NCBI GenBank assembly: GCA_903912275.1
Contig: CAIWGR010000383.1
Location: 1 to 8,707 of the forward strand
Direction: 5' to 3'
DNA: 8,707 nt
DNA from: an uncultured delta proteobacterium
Lineage (GTDB): Bacteria > Myxococcota_A > Bradymonadia > REDH01
Part shown: positions 1 through 6,720 of the stretch, one piece after another
Numbering within the stretch: position 1 is the first letter of the stretch
Layout: the number at the start of each line of letters is the position of its first letter
The notes under the pieces: model-generated
What the model was told of the DNA's origin: nothing
The model's database searches: none
The model's input: only the letters and a program-made list of their open reading frames with translations
Translations under genes and position numbers: made by a program

Positions 1-2796
1 CGCGTTGCCATCGTCGCAGCTCTCGCCGGGCTGGCGGAAGCCGTCGCCGCAGATGGAGGGCTCGCAGGCGTTGGTGCAGAGGTCGGTGTTGGAGAGGTTG
101 CCGTCGTCGCAACCCTCGCCGGCCTGCACGAAGCCGTCGCCGCAGCGGGGCACAGCGCAGCTGTTGGTGCAGAGGTCGGCGTTGCTGGTGTTGCCGTCGT
201 CGCAGGCCTCGCCGGGCTGTACGAAGCCGTCGCCGCAGCGTGCCACGGTGCAGCTGTTGGTGCAGAAGTCGGTCTCTACGAGGTTGGCGTCATCGCAGCC
301 TTCGGGGGCATCGACGATGCCGTCGCCGCAGAGGTCGGTGTCGCCAGGGGCATCGATGCAGAGGCTGTTGCAGACCATGCAGGACTCCACCGCGTAGAGG
401 CACTCCTCGGTGACTGCGTTGCCGTCGTCGCAGGTCTCGGTGCTGTCGATGACGCTGTCGCCGCAGAGGTGGGTCGCACCCGGCGCGCTCTGGCAGGTCG
501 CGTTGCAGATGGTGCAGGAGGCTGCGCCGTAGAGGCACTCCTCGGTCGCGGTGTTGCCGTCGTCGCAGGTTTCGCCAGCCTGGGTGAAGCCGTCGCCGCA
601 GGTGGCGCTGGTGCAGGCGTTGGTGCAGGCGTCGCTGTTGACCGTATTGCCGTCGTCGCACTGCTCGCCGGCCTGCACGAAGCCGTCGCCGCAGGTGGCG
701 AGGCGGCAGAGGCTGGTGCAGCCGTCGCCATTGGCGGTGTTGCCGTCATCGCAGGCCTCGCCGGGCTGCACGAAGCCGTCGCCGCAGGCGGCAGGCTGGC
801 AGACCGCGGTGCAGAAGTCGTTGCTGCTGGTGTTGCCGTCATCGCAGGCCTCGCCGAGGTCGCGGACGCCATCGCCGCAGAGGTCGGTGTCACCGGCGAC
901 GAGCTGGCAGGTCTGGTTGCAGACGATGCAGGAGGCGAGGCCGTAGGCACACTCCTCGGTCGTGGTGTTGGCATCGTCGCAGGCCTCCTCGGGGTCGAGG
1001 GTGCCGTCGCCGCAGAGGTGGGTCGCGCCGGGGAGCAGGAGGCAACCGGACGAACAGACCGTGCAGGAGGTGAGGCCGAAGCTGCACTCCTCCGTCACGT
1101 TGTTCGCGTCGTCACACTCTTCGGCAAGCTGCAGGTAGCCGTCGCCGCAGGTCGCAGCCTGGCATGTGTTGGTGCAGCCGTCCGTGTTGTCGCGGTTGCC
1201 ATCGTCACAGCTCTCGCCGGCCTGCACGAAGCCGTCGCCGCAGGTGGCGAGGGCGCAGCTGTTGGTGCAGCCGTCCGCGTTGTTGCTGTTGCCGTCATCG
1301 CAAGCCTCACCGGGCTGGGCGAAGCCGTCGCCGCAGGCCGCGCGCAGGCAGAGGGCGGTGCAGAAGTCGGTGCTGTCGGTGTTGCCGTCGTCGCAGGTCT
1401 CGCCAAGATCGAGCACGCCGTCGCCGCAGAGATCGGTGTCGCCGGCAGCCACGCGGCAGAGCGCGTTGCAGACCGAGCAGGAGGCCAAGCCGTAAGCACA
1501 CTCCTCGGTCACCGTGTTGCCATCGTCGCAGCCTTCCGACGGGTCGGTGGTGCCATCGCCGCAGACGGTGGCCGCGCCGGGCGCGAAGAGGCAGGCGCTG
1601 TCGCAGACGGTGCAAGAGGCCAGGCCGTAGGTGCAGGCCTCCGTGATGGTGTTGTTGTCGTCGCAGTCCTCAAAGGCCTGCGCGATGCCGTCGCCACAGG
1701 CGGCGAGCTGGCAGCCGTTGGTGCAGATGTCGTTGTTGATGCTGTTGGCATCATCGCAGGCCTCGCCGGCCTGCACAAAGCCGTCGCCGCAGCGGGCGGG
1801 GGCGCAGTCTGATGTGCAGCTGTCGGTGTTATCGGTGTTGCCGTCGTCGCAGAGCTCGCCGGGCTGCGCGAAGCCGTCGCCGCAGGTGGCCGGCTGGCAT
1901 GTGTTGGTGCAGAAGTCAGTGCTGAGCGTGTTGCCGTCGTCGCAGAGCTCGCCCAGGTCCGTGATGCCGTCGCCGCAGACGTCGGTATCGCCGGGGGCAA
2001 GCAGACAGACCGCCGTACAGACCTCGCAGCTCCGAAGCCCGTAGGCGCACTCCTCGGTCGCCACGTTTCCATCGTCGCAGGCCTCGAGCGCATCGAGGAG
2101 GCCGTCGCCGCAGAGGCGGGTCTGGCCGAGCCCGAGGTGGCAGGCGCTGTCGCAGACGATGCAGGAGGCCTGGCCGTAGGCACAGGATTCGGTCACCGCG
2201 TTGGCGTCGTCGCAGTCTTCGAGGTTCTGTACGATGCCGTCGCCACAGGTGGGCGGCTGGCAGGCATTGGTGCAGGTATCAACGTTGTTGAGGTTGCCGT
2301 CGTCGCAGACTTCGCCCGACTGCACGAAGCCGTCGCCACAGGCGGGCAGCCGGCAGGCGGAGGTGCAGAAGTCGGTCTCAACGGAGTTACCGTCATCACA
2401 GACCTCACCCACCTGGACAACGCCGTCGCCGCAGTTGGCAAGCCGGCAAGCAGTGGTGCAGCCATCGGTGTCGTCGAGGTTGCCGTCGTCGCAACCCTCG
2501 GTGCCCTGAACGATGCCATCGCCGCAGCGCGACGTCGCGCCGGCGGCGGTCTGGCAGGTGGCGTCGCAGACCGAACAGGCGTCTACGCCATAGGTGCAAG
2601 ACTCGGTTACCGCGTTTCCGTCATCGCAGCCCTCGGCGGCGTCAACCGTGCTGTCGCCGCAGAAGTGGGTCGCGCCGAGCGAGAGGGTGCAGGTGGCGTC
2701 ACAGACGGCGCAGGCCGCTGAGCCGTAGGGGCAGCTCTCGGTCACCGCGTTGGCGTCGTCACACTCTTCGCCGGGCTGCACGAAGCCGTCGCCGCA
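1..2796 (-). repeat. 549-bp (183-residue) higher-order super-repeat, five full copies plus the start of a sixth
   Basis: Copies run from 2796 to 2248, 2247 to 1699, 1698 to 1150, 1149 to 601 and 600 to 52, with a partial copy from 51 to 1. Each copy encodes long-long-short-short-short, and the period never departs from 183 residues (starts at residues 505, 688, 871, 1054, 1237 and 1420). In the last four full copies the sub-units keep their identity by position. The second long unit ends GDTD, the first short unit has DFCT, the second short unit has QPGE and the third has FVQAGE. DNA is also conserved at this offset: a stretch of about 40 bases beginning at 664 recurs at 1213, exactly 549 bases away. 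This shows duplication of the whole five-unit block rather than of single units. Confidence 0.93.
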
Positions 2797-4308
2797 AGCC
2801 GCTGCTTCACAGAGATTGGTGCAGGTGTCGTCGTTGTTCGCATTGCCGTCGTCGCAACTCTCGCCGCGCTGGGTGATGCCATCGCCGCAGACGGGGAGGG
2901 TGCAACGGTTGGTGCAATCGTCATCATCCACGGTGTTGCGATCGTCGCAGGCCTCGGGGCGCTGCACGATGCCGTCGCCGCACGAGGCGAGCGAGCAGTC
3001 GTTGCGGCAGGCGTCGGTGTCGTCGGCGTTGCCATCGTCGCAGCCCTCGCCGGGCTGAACGAAGCCATCACCGCATGCAGCAGCCTGACAGACCTTGGTG
3101 CAGAGGTCGGTGTCGTCGAGGTTGCCGTCGTCGCAGGCCTCGCCGGCGCCCACAACACCGTCGCCGCAGCGGGCCGCGGTGCAGGCGTTCGTGCAGGCAT
3201 CGGTATCATCCAAGTTGCCGTCGTCGCAGCCCTCCTCGGCGTCTACCACCCCGTCACCACAGCGACGACCCGCGAGGTCGGTCAGTTGGCAGGCGCTGTC
3301 GCAGACCTGGCAGCCGCCCGCGTCGTAGGCGCAGGCCTCGGTCACGGTGTTGCCATCGTCGCAGGTCTCGTTGGGGGCGTTCGTGACGCGGTCGCCGCAG
3401 AGATCCACGGCGCCGGAGACGGCGCGGCAGAGCTCGTCGCAGACAACACAGCTGGTCTCGCCATAGGCGCAGCGCTCGGTGGCGGTGTTGCCGTCATCGC
3501 AGGCCTCGGTTCCCTCTTGGAGCTCGTTGCCGCAGAGCTGTGAGAGCACGCAGATACCGCCGCGGCAGATGAGTCCGCTGGCACAGTCGGCGTCCTCCGC
3601 ACAGTCGGCACCGGCATCGAAGCAGCCGGCGGCCTCATCGACATCGCCATCGCAGTCGTCGTCTGCCAGATTGCACTGCTCGTCGACGGAGGGGTGGGTG
3701 GGCTGACAGACCAGCGTGCCGGTGCACTGGAGCGTTCCGGCGGCACAGAGGCCGGAGAAGCCGGTGTTGCAGGCGTCGCCGACGGCCGGGATGCCGTTGT
3801 CGACGAGGCGGTCGCAGTTGTCGTCGAAGCCGTTGCAGGTCTCCGGCGAGGTGGGCGAGATGGCCGCGTTGGTGTCGTCGCAGTCGGCGAAGGTACAGCC
3901 GGGGCCGGCGCCCGCGAGGTCGCCGTCGAGGTCGATGCAGAGTTCGTTGTCTACGCAGACGCGCTGGGCGTCGGTGCCGGGGAAGACGATGCAGTCTTCA
4001 CCACCGGCACAGTTGCTGGCCGTCGTGCAGGGGGTGACGCAGACGCCATTGCCCTGTGCATCGATCGGCAGACAGATCGAAGATGCACAGTCGGTGTTGT
4101 CGATACAGGGGGTGCCGGTTGCACCACCATCTGGGGTCGCATCCGACGTGGTATCCGCTCCCGTGTCGCCGGAGCCGGAGCCCTCTCCGCCATCAGAAAC
4201 ATCTGTCGTGTCAACAACATCTGCGGTCGCTCCACCGTTTGCTGGGGAGCCGGAATCGCAGGCGATCAAGAGGAGACAGAGGGGGAGAAACCGGGTAAAC
4301 TTACGCAT
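1..4308 (-). CDS. Giant cysteine-rich repeat lipoprotein (Myxococcus cys-rich/DUF4215-type repeats), 3' end outside window
   Basis: The frame opens at ATG 4308 and stays open for 1436 codons to the window edge, with no stop or frameshift, so the C-terminus is missing. Residues 1-17 form a lipoprotein signal peptide: Arg/Lys n-region, hydrophobic core, lipobox LIAC with Cys17 as the lipidated residue, then Asp18. Residues 18-67 are a Gly/Ser/Thr/Asp-rich tether. Residues 68-136 hold scattered Cys pairs. Residues 138-172 and 209-229 carry MopE-like motifs (DCDD, then CNGFDDNCDRLVDNG; then DDDCDGDVDE). Residues 236-253 are another small Cys cluster. From residue 259 onward the protein consists only of CGDG...CDDGN repeats: 32 complete (12 long with 6 Cys, 20 short with 4 Cys) and one partial. 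The family is known mainly from myxobacterial surface or secreted proteins and has no proven function. I infer an exported, disulfide-rich, rod-like surface protein. A weak GAGAG sits 5 nt upstream of the start. A candidate promoter lies at 4351-4380. Confidence 0.93.
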   Translation of the reverse strand, partial: MRKFTRFLPLCLLLIACDSGSPANGGATADVVDTTDVSDGGEGSGSGDTGADTTSDATPDGGATGTPCIDNTDCASSICLPIDAQGNGVCVTPCTTASNCAGGEDCIVFPGTDAQRVCVDNELCIDLDGDLAGAGPGCTFADCDDTNAAISPTSPETCNGFDDNCDRLVDNGIPAVGDACNTGFSGLCAAGTLQCTGTLVCQPTHPSVDEQCNLADDDCDGDVDEAAGCFDAGADCAEDADCASGLICRGGICVLSQLCGNELQEGTEACDDGNTATERCAYGETSCVVCDELCRAVSGAVDLCGDRVTNAPNETCDDGNTVTEACAYDAGGCQVCDSACQLTDLAGRRCGDGVVDAEEGCDDGNLDDTDACTNACTAARCGDGVVGAGEACDDGNLDDTDLCTKVCQAAACGDGFVQPGEGCDDGNADDTDACRNDCSLASCGDGIVQRPEACDDRNTVDDDDCTNRCTLPVCGDGITQRGESCDDGNANNDDTCTNLCEAAACGDGFVQPGEECDDANAVTESCPYGSAACAVCDATCTLSLGATHFCGDSTVDAAEGCDDGNAVTESCTYGVDACSVCDATCQTAAGATSRCGDGIVQGTEGCDDGNLDDTDGCTTACRLANCGDGVVQVGEVCDDGNSVETDFCTSACRLPACGDGFVQSGEVCDDGNLNNVDTCTNACQPPTCGDGIVQNLEDCDDANAVTESCAYGQASCIVCDSACHLGLGQTRLCGDGLLDALEACDDGNVATEECAYGLRSCEVCTAVCLLAPGDTDVCGDGITDLGELCDDGNTLSTDFCTNTCQPATCGDGFAQPGELCDDGNTDNTDSCTSDCAPARCGDGFVQAGEACDDANSINNDICTNGCQLAACGDGIAQAFEDCDDNNTITEACTYGLASCTVCDSACLFAPGAATVCGDGTTDPSEGCDDGNTVTEECAYGLASCSVCNALCRVAAGDTDLCGDGVLDLGETCDDGNTDSTDFCTALCLRAACGDGFAQPGEACDDGNSNNADGCTNSCALATCGDGFVQAGESCDDGNRDNTDGCTNTCQAATCGDGYLQLAEECDDANNVTEECSFGLTSCTVCSSGCLLLPGATHLCGDGTLDPEEACDDANTTTEECAYGLASCIVCNQTCQLVAGDTDLCGDGVRDLGEACDDGNTSSNDFCTAVCQPAACGDGFVQPGEACDDGNTANGDGCTSLCRLATCGDGFVQAGEQCDDGNTVNSDACTNACTSATCGDGFTQAGETCDDGNTATEECLYGAASCTICNATCQSAPGATHLCGDSVIDSTETCDDGNAVTEECLYAVESCMVCNSLCIDAPGDTDLCGDGIVDAPEGCDDANLVETDFCTNSCTVARCGDGFVQPGEACDDGNTSNADLCTNSCAVPRCGDGFVQAGEGCDDGNLSNTDLCTNACEPSICGDGFRQPGESCDDGNA
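2797..3534 (-). repeat. Divergent first repeat block (LL + five short units)
   Basis: Residues 259-504 form a 246-residue block that does not follow the later 183-residue rule. It has two long units, the second 46 residues instead of 45, followed by five short units instead of three. Several of its short units share an N-x-DDTD segment (LDDTDAC, LDDTDLC, ADDTDAC) that is also seen in the tenth unit, at the start of the short run in the next block. It may be the ancestral part of the array, or a block that gained two short units. Confidence 0.85.
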
Positions 4309-4340
4309 GTAAACTCTCGATTGGGCGAAACAATGAACAG

Positions 4341-4352
4341 ATACACGTGTAT
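4341..4352. promoter_or_regulatory. 12-bp perfect palindrome (candidate operator) at the lipoprotein promoter
   Basis: ATACACGTGTAT reads identically on both strands, and symmetry stops on both sides. It overlaps the last two bases of the proposed -10 hexamer and covers the expected transcription start. That is a usual place for a repressor half-site pair. The cognate regulator is not visible in the window. Confidence 0.4.
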
Positions 4353-4380
4353 TCTTTTCAAAATTCTGGGCCAATGTCAA
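4351..4380 (-). promoter_or_regulatory. Candidate sigma-70-type promoter for the repeat lipoprotein
   Basis: On the minus strand a perfect TTGACA lies at 4380-4375. It is followed after 18 bases by AAGAAT at 4356-4351, which matches four of six bases of TATAAT. The region is clearly more AT-rich than its surroundings. Transcription would begin near 4344, leaving a leader of about 35 bases before ATG 4308. The spacer is one base longer than the optimum and the -10 is imperfect, so this is a motif-based prediction. Confidence 0.5.
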
Positions 4381-4444
4381 ATTTTCAACGCCCTCTCCGG
4401 CTCGTCACCTCCTCCTCACGCGAACAGTCCGGCCCACCACATCC

Positions 4445-5092
4445 TCAGACCGGAACCTTCTTCCAGTCCTTGTTGAACTTCTCGATGCCGATGTCGGTCA
4501 GCGGGTGCTTGAGCAGCTGGCCGATGACCGAGAAGGGGATCGTCGCCACATCGGCGCCCATCATCGCGGCCTCCACGACATGGAGCGGATGGCGAACCGA
4601 GGCGACCAGCACCTCCGTCTTGAGCGAGGGGTAGTTGCCGTAGATGGTGACGATCTGGCTGATGAGGTCCATGCCGGTGTGGCCGATGTCGTCCAGCCGT
4701 CCGACGAAGGGGGAGATCCAGGTGGCGCCGGCCTTGGCGGCGAGCAGCGCCTGCGCCGGCGAGAAGCAGAGCGTCACGTTGGTGCGGATGCCGCGGTTGG
4801 TCAGCTCGCGGCAGGCCTTGAGGCCCTCGCCCGTGAGCGGGAGCTTGATAACGATGTTGGGGTGAATCGCCGACAGCCGCAGGCCGTCCGCCAGCAGATC
4901 TGCCGCGCTCTCCGCGACGGCCTCGGCCGAGATGGGGCCGTCGACGATGCTGCAGATGTCTTGGAGGACATCTTCAAAGCGGCGACCCGTCTTGGCGATG
5001 AGCGAGGGGTTGGTGGTGACGCCGTCGACCATGCCCATGGCGTGTGCGTCGCGGATCTCCGAAATGTCTGCCGTGTCGATAAAGAACTTCAT
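4445..5092 (-). CDS. tal: TalC-type transaldolase
   Basis: This 215-residue cytosolic TIM-barrel aldolase belongs to the small TalC/fructose-6-phosphate aldolase family, and its length is typical. It transfers a dihydroxyacetone unit between sugar phosphates in the non-oxidative pentose phosphate pathway. The N-terminus MKFFIDTADISEI and the VDGVTTNPSLIAK segment (residues 22-34) are family hallmarks. Lys83 in NIVIKLPLT is the expected Schiff-base lysine. NVTLCFS (105-111), SPFVGRLDDIGH (127-138) and the VLVASVRHP region (161-169) also fit. Phe129 sits where fructose-6-phosphate aldolase has a catalytic Tyr, which favours transaldolase activity. ATG 5092 is chosen because it gives the canonical N-terminus and has GGGAGG 10 bases upstream. 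A longer frame back to 5428 would overlap the opposite gene. The next gene downstream on the same strand starts 136 bases after the stop and appears to have its own promoter. No convincing terminator was seen between them. Confidence 0.95.
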   Translation of the reverse strand: MKFFIDTADISEIRDAHAMGMVDGVTTNPSLIAKTGRRFEDVLQDICSIVDGPISAEAVAESAADLLADGLRLSAIHPNIVIKLPLTGEGLKACRELTNRGIRTNVTLCFSPAQALLAAKAGATWISPFVGRLDDIGHTGMDLISQIVTIYGNYPSLKTEVLVASVRHPLHVVEAAMMGADVATIPFSVIGQLLKHPLTDIGIEKFNKDWKKVPV

Positions 5093-5102
5093 GACCGTTG
5101 TG

Positions 5103-5117
5103 CCTCCCAAAAGGGAG
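5103..5117 (-). promoter_or_regulatory. Transaldolase ribosome-binding site within a small hairpin
   Basis: On the minus strand the Shine-Dalgarno GGGAGG (5108-5103) sits 10 bases before the transaldolase ATG. Just upstream is CTCCC, separated from GGGAG by TTTT, giving a perfect 5-bp stem with a 4-base loop (5104-5117). Folding would hide five of the six Shine-Dalgarno bases. The stem is short, so the effect on translation is uncertain. Confidence 0.45.
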
Positions 5118-5284
5118 CAGACCGCAGTCGCGATGCTGCCCCGAAACCTGTGGCGACGAATGCCGCCTCGCCCGGTGCGGCGACTACCAAAGGCGTCCCG
5201 GATTGGCAAAGCGGAAGGTCGCGCGACAGCACTTGCACAGGGCAGGCGGGGAGGCGATGCTCCGGCACCCGCGAACCGTACACC

Positions 5285-5289
5285 AGGAG
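5285..5289 (+). promoter_or_regulatory. Ribosome-binding site that sets the GTG start of the pterin dehydratase
   Basis: AGGAG lies 5 bases before GTG 5295. In-frame codons upstream encode no family sequence, so this site decides in favour of the GTG over the distant upstream ATGs. Confidence 0.6.
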
Positions 5290-5294
5290 CCACT

Positions 5295-5588
5295 GTGGCA
5301 GCCCGACTCTCCCCGCAGCAGATAGACGAAGCGCTCTCCGCCCTGCCCGCCTGGTCGCTCGTGGAGGAGGGCACCGCCATCCGCCGCGAGCTCCGCTTTG
5401 CGGGTTTTGACGAGGCGATGGCCTTCATTGTCGCCCTCGCCGAGGTTGCCCGCGCGCTCGACCACCACGCCGACCTCTACAATGTCTACGACCGGGTTAC
5501 GCTGCGCCTCTCGACGCACGACGCGGGCGGTCTCACGGAACGCGACTTCGCCTTCGCTGCAGGGGCAGAGAGGGTGCTGAAAGCCTGA
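5295..5588 (+). CDS. phhB: Pterin-4a-carbinolamine dehydratase (PCD/DCoH family)
   Basis: This 97-residue protein is of normal length for the family. It dehydrates 4a-hydroxytetrahydropterin, the product left by aromatic amino acid hydroxylases, in the cytosol. The active-site block is clear: His57-His58, then NVYDRVTLRLSTHD (63-76) with the third catalytic His at 75, then GGLTERDF (78-85). The N-terminal LSPQQIDEALSALPAW (5-20) is the usual helix leading to the conserved Trp. The residue after the His pair is Ala59, where Pro is usual; this is a mild variation. No phenylalanine hydroxylase is in the window, so the pterin partner is unknown. The gene diverges from the transaldolase and its stop lies 4 bases from the stop of the phosphatase on the other strand. 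Confidence 0.93.
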   Translation: MAARLSPQQIDEALSALPAWSLVEEGTAIRRELRFAGFDEAMAFIVALAEVARALDHHADLYNVYDRVTLRLSTHDAGGLTERDFAFAAGAERVLKA

Positions 5589-5592
5589 TGAC

Positions 5593-6720
5593 CTAGACTC
5601 TGGCCTGCGACAGTTTCCAAAGCAGACCGGCCACCGCGACAATCAGCACGATGATGGTCACGAGGGCCACCCAGACCATGACGCTCCGGTTCCCTTGGCT
5701 GCCCGCATCTTCGACAGGCAGGAGCGCTGCGGGCGTGAGCGAGTGACGCCGCGCAGCGGTATCGGGGCTCTCGTCGAAGGCGGCCTCCGGCGCGGAAGCC
5801 GGCTCGGGGATGCGGGCGTTCTCGCCCGTGATGGAGCGCACATCCATCTGGATGGTGCGGGCTGTCTTGTAGGAGCCCATCGGACCTGTCGACCCGGTCT
5901 TCACGGGCGCCGGGGTGGGCGTGTGACCAACCGGCGGCTTGACGAGCTCAAACCGGTCGGGCGCGGCGCCCTGGGTTCCGATCAGAACGATCTCCGCCGT
6001 GATGTTGTCGTGACCACCCTCTTCGTTTGCACGGGCGATGAGCTTTCGCACTGCCTCGGCCGGCGGCATCGCTGCGGCGATGCGGGCGATCTCCATCTCG
6101 GTCACGAGCCCGTGAAGGCCGTCACTGCAGAGGACAAAGAGGTCCCCATCTTGGATGGCCATGGGGGCGTCGGTAAACTCGACCTCGACCTCGGGTCGAC
6201 CGCCGAGCGAGCGGCTGATGATGTTCGAGTTGGGATGGTGCTCCGCCTGCTCCTCGGTGAGGAGCCCTTCGTCCACGAGACGCTGCACCATGGTGTGGTC
6301 TTTGGTCACGCGACGGAGGATGTTCCCGCGGAGGTGGTAGACGCGGCTATCACCGACATGGGCGACGTAGGCCTCGCTGCGCTCCTCGTCGATGCCGACG
6401 AAGACGATGGTGGTACCCATGCCGCGGAGTTCACGCTCTCTGGCGGCCTTGTCGTGGATGGCGTCGTTGGCTTCGCGGATGGCCTGATCGATGCGCTCGC
6501 GCGGCGGCAGCTGCGACTCCGCGAGCCGCTGCTCAATGACCGAAACCGCGAGGCGCGAGGCGGTGGAGCCGCCTGCGTGGCCACCCATACCGTCACAGAC
6601 GAAGAAGGAGCCGAACCCGGGTCGACGGTGCGAGCCGAAGGCGTCCTGGTTCTCGCTCCGCTCACGCCCCACATCGGAGTGCGCCTCGAAGGTGACCTGA
6701 AGGTTGGAGGGCTCGCTCAT
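5593..6720 (-). CDS. PP2C-family Ser/Thr protein phosphatase with C-terminal membrane anchor
   Basis: This 375-residue metal-dependent phosphatase removes phosphate from Ser/Thr residues. Residues 9-248 form a complete PP2C domain: SDVGRERSENQDAF (15-28), VCDGMGGHAGG (41-51) with metal-binding Asp43-Gly44, GMGTT (100-104), VAHVGDSRVY (119-128), DHT (141-143), CSDGLHGL (198-205) with Asp200, and GGHDNIT (235-241) with Asp238. Residues 249-346 are a Pro/Ala/Thr-rich linker. Residues 347-368 are one hydrophobic span followed by only seven residues, so the enzyme is probably tail-anchored with its catalytic domain in the cytoplasm. ATG 6720 is chosen because the domain begins within ten residues of it; AAGG lies close upstream. 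A GTG at 6822 would add 34 residues with no family similarity. The divergent kinase is the likely functional opponent. Confidence 0.95.
   Translation of the reverse strand: MSEPSNLQVTFEAHSDVGRERSENQDAFGSHRRPGFGSFFVCDGMGGHAGGSTASRLAVSVIEQRLAESQLPPRERIDQAIREANDAIHDKAARERELRGMGTTIVFVGIDEERSEAYVAHVGDSRVYHLRGNILRRVTKDHTMVQRLVDEGLLTEEQAEHHPNSNIISRSLGGRPEVEVEFTDAPMAIQDGDLFVLCSDGLHGLVTEMEIARIAAAMPPAEAVRKLIARANEEGGHDNITAEIVLIGTQGAAPDRFELVKPPVGHTPTPAPVKTGSTGPMGSYKTARTIQMDVRSITGENARIPEPASAPEAAFDESPDTAARRHSLTPAALLPVEDAGSQGNRSVMVWVALVTIIVLIVAVAGLLWKLSQARV

Larger units (their letters stand above)
1..3534 (-). repeat. Array of 33 tandem Cys-rich repeat units inside the lipoprotein gene
   Basis: Starting at residue 259, every unit begins with CGDG (CGN in the first, CGDR or CGDS in a few) and carries E-x-CDDGN or CDDAN about ten residues later. 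Short units are 31 residues with Cys at positions 1, 12, 23 and 27 and a D-x-CT-x-x-C end. Long units are 45 residues (46 in the second) with Cys at 1, 12, 22, 29, 32 and 36; the T-E-x-C...YG...SC-x-VC segment replaces the short end, and a G-x-T tail follows. The order from the N-terminus is LL SSSSS, then LL SSS five times, then a unit cut by the window edge. All cysteines fit 2 or 3 disulfides per unit. The DDGN segment resembles Asp/Asn-rich metal-binding loops, but calcium binding is only a guess. Confidence 0.95.
5093..5294. other. Divergent intergenic region between transaldolase and pterin dehydratase
   Basis: This 202-bp gap must carry the promoters of both outward-facing genes. It is GC-rich. 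I could not find a convincing -35/-10 pair for either direction; the best partial match is TTGGCA at 5203-5208 on the plus strand, without a good -10. Reading frames that cross the gap look like extensions of the flanking genes and show no recognisable protein. Confidence 0.4.

Noticed and set aside
276..974. Alternative minus-strand frames inside the array giving Ala/Thr/Pro/Ser-rich or Arg-rich products.
   Set aside because: These are shifted readings of the same repeated codons. Only the 4308 frame gives conserved Cys motifs, a signal peptide and 1436 uninterrupted codons.
469..1812. A 447-codon open frame on the plus strand across the repeat array, with other long plus-strand frames nearby.
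   Set aside because: It is in exact codon register with the minus-strand gene. In that register a stop can appear only where the sense gene uses TTA, CTA or TCA, which are rare here. The product is low-complexity Ala/Val/Gly with the period of the repeat and no family features.
1..3534. A CRISPR array or non-coding satellite as the explanation for the tandem repeats.
   Set aside because: The repeats are multiples of three, lie in one open frame, conserve protein motifs over bases, and lack identical direct repeats with unique spacers.
4381..4444. A terminator after the transaldolase.
   Set aside because: Only weak, mismatched pairing is visible around the purine-rich stretch and there is no stable stem followed by a T-run.
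4445..5428. A longer transaldolase beginning near 5428.
   Set aside because: The extra 112 residues overlap the dehydratase on the other strand, have no family similarity, and bypass the canonical MKFFIDT start and its ribosome-binding site.
4932..5588. A longer pterin dehydratase beginning at ATG 4932.
   Set aside because: The extension is antisense to the transaldolase start region. The family domain begins just after GTG 5295, which has AGGAG in front.
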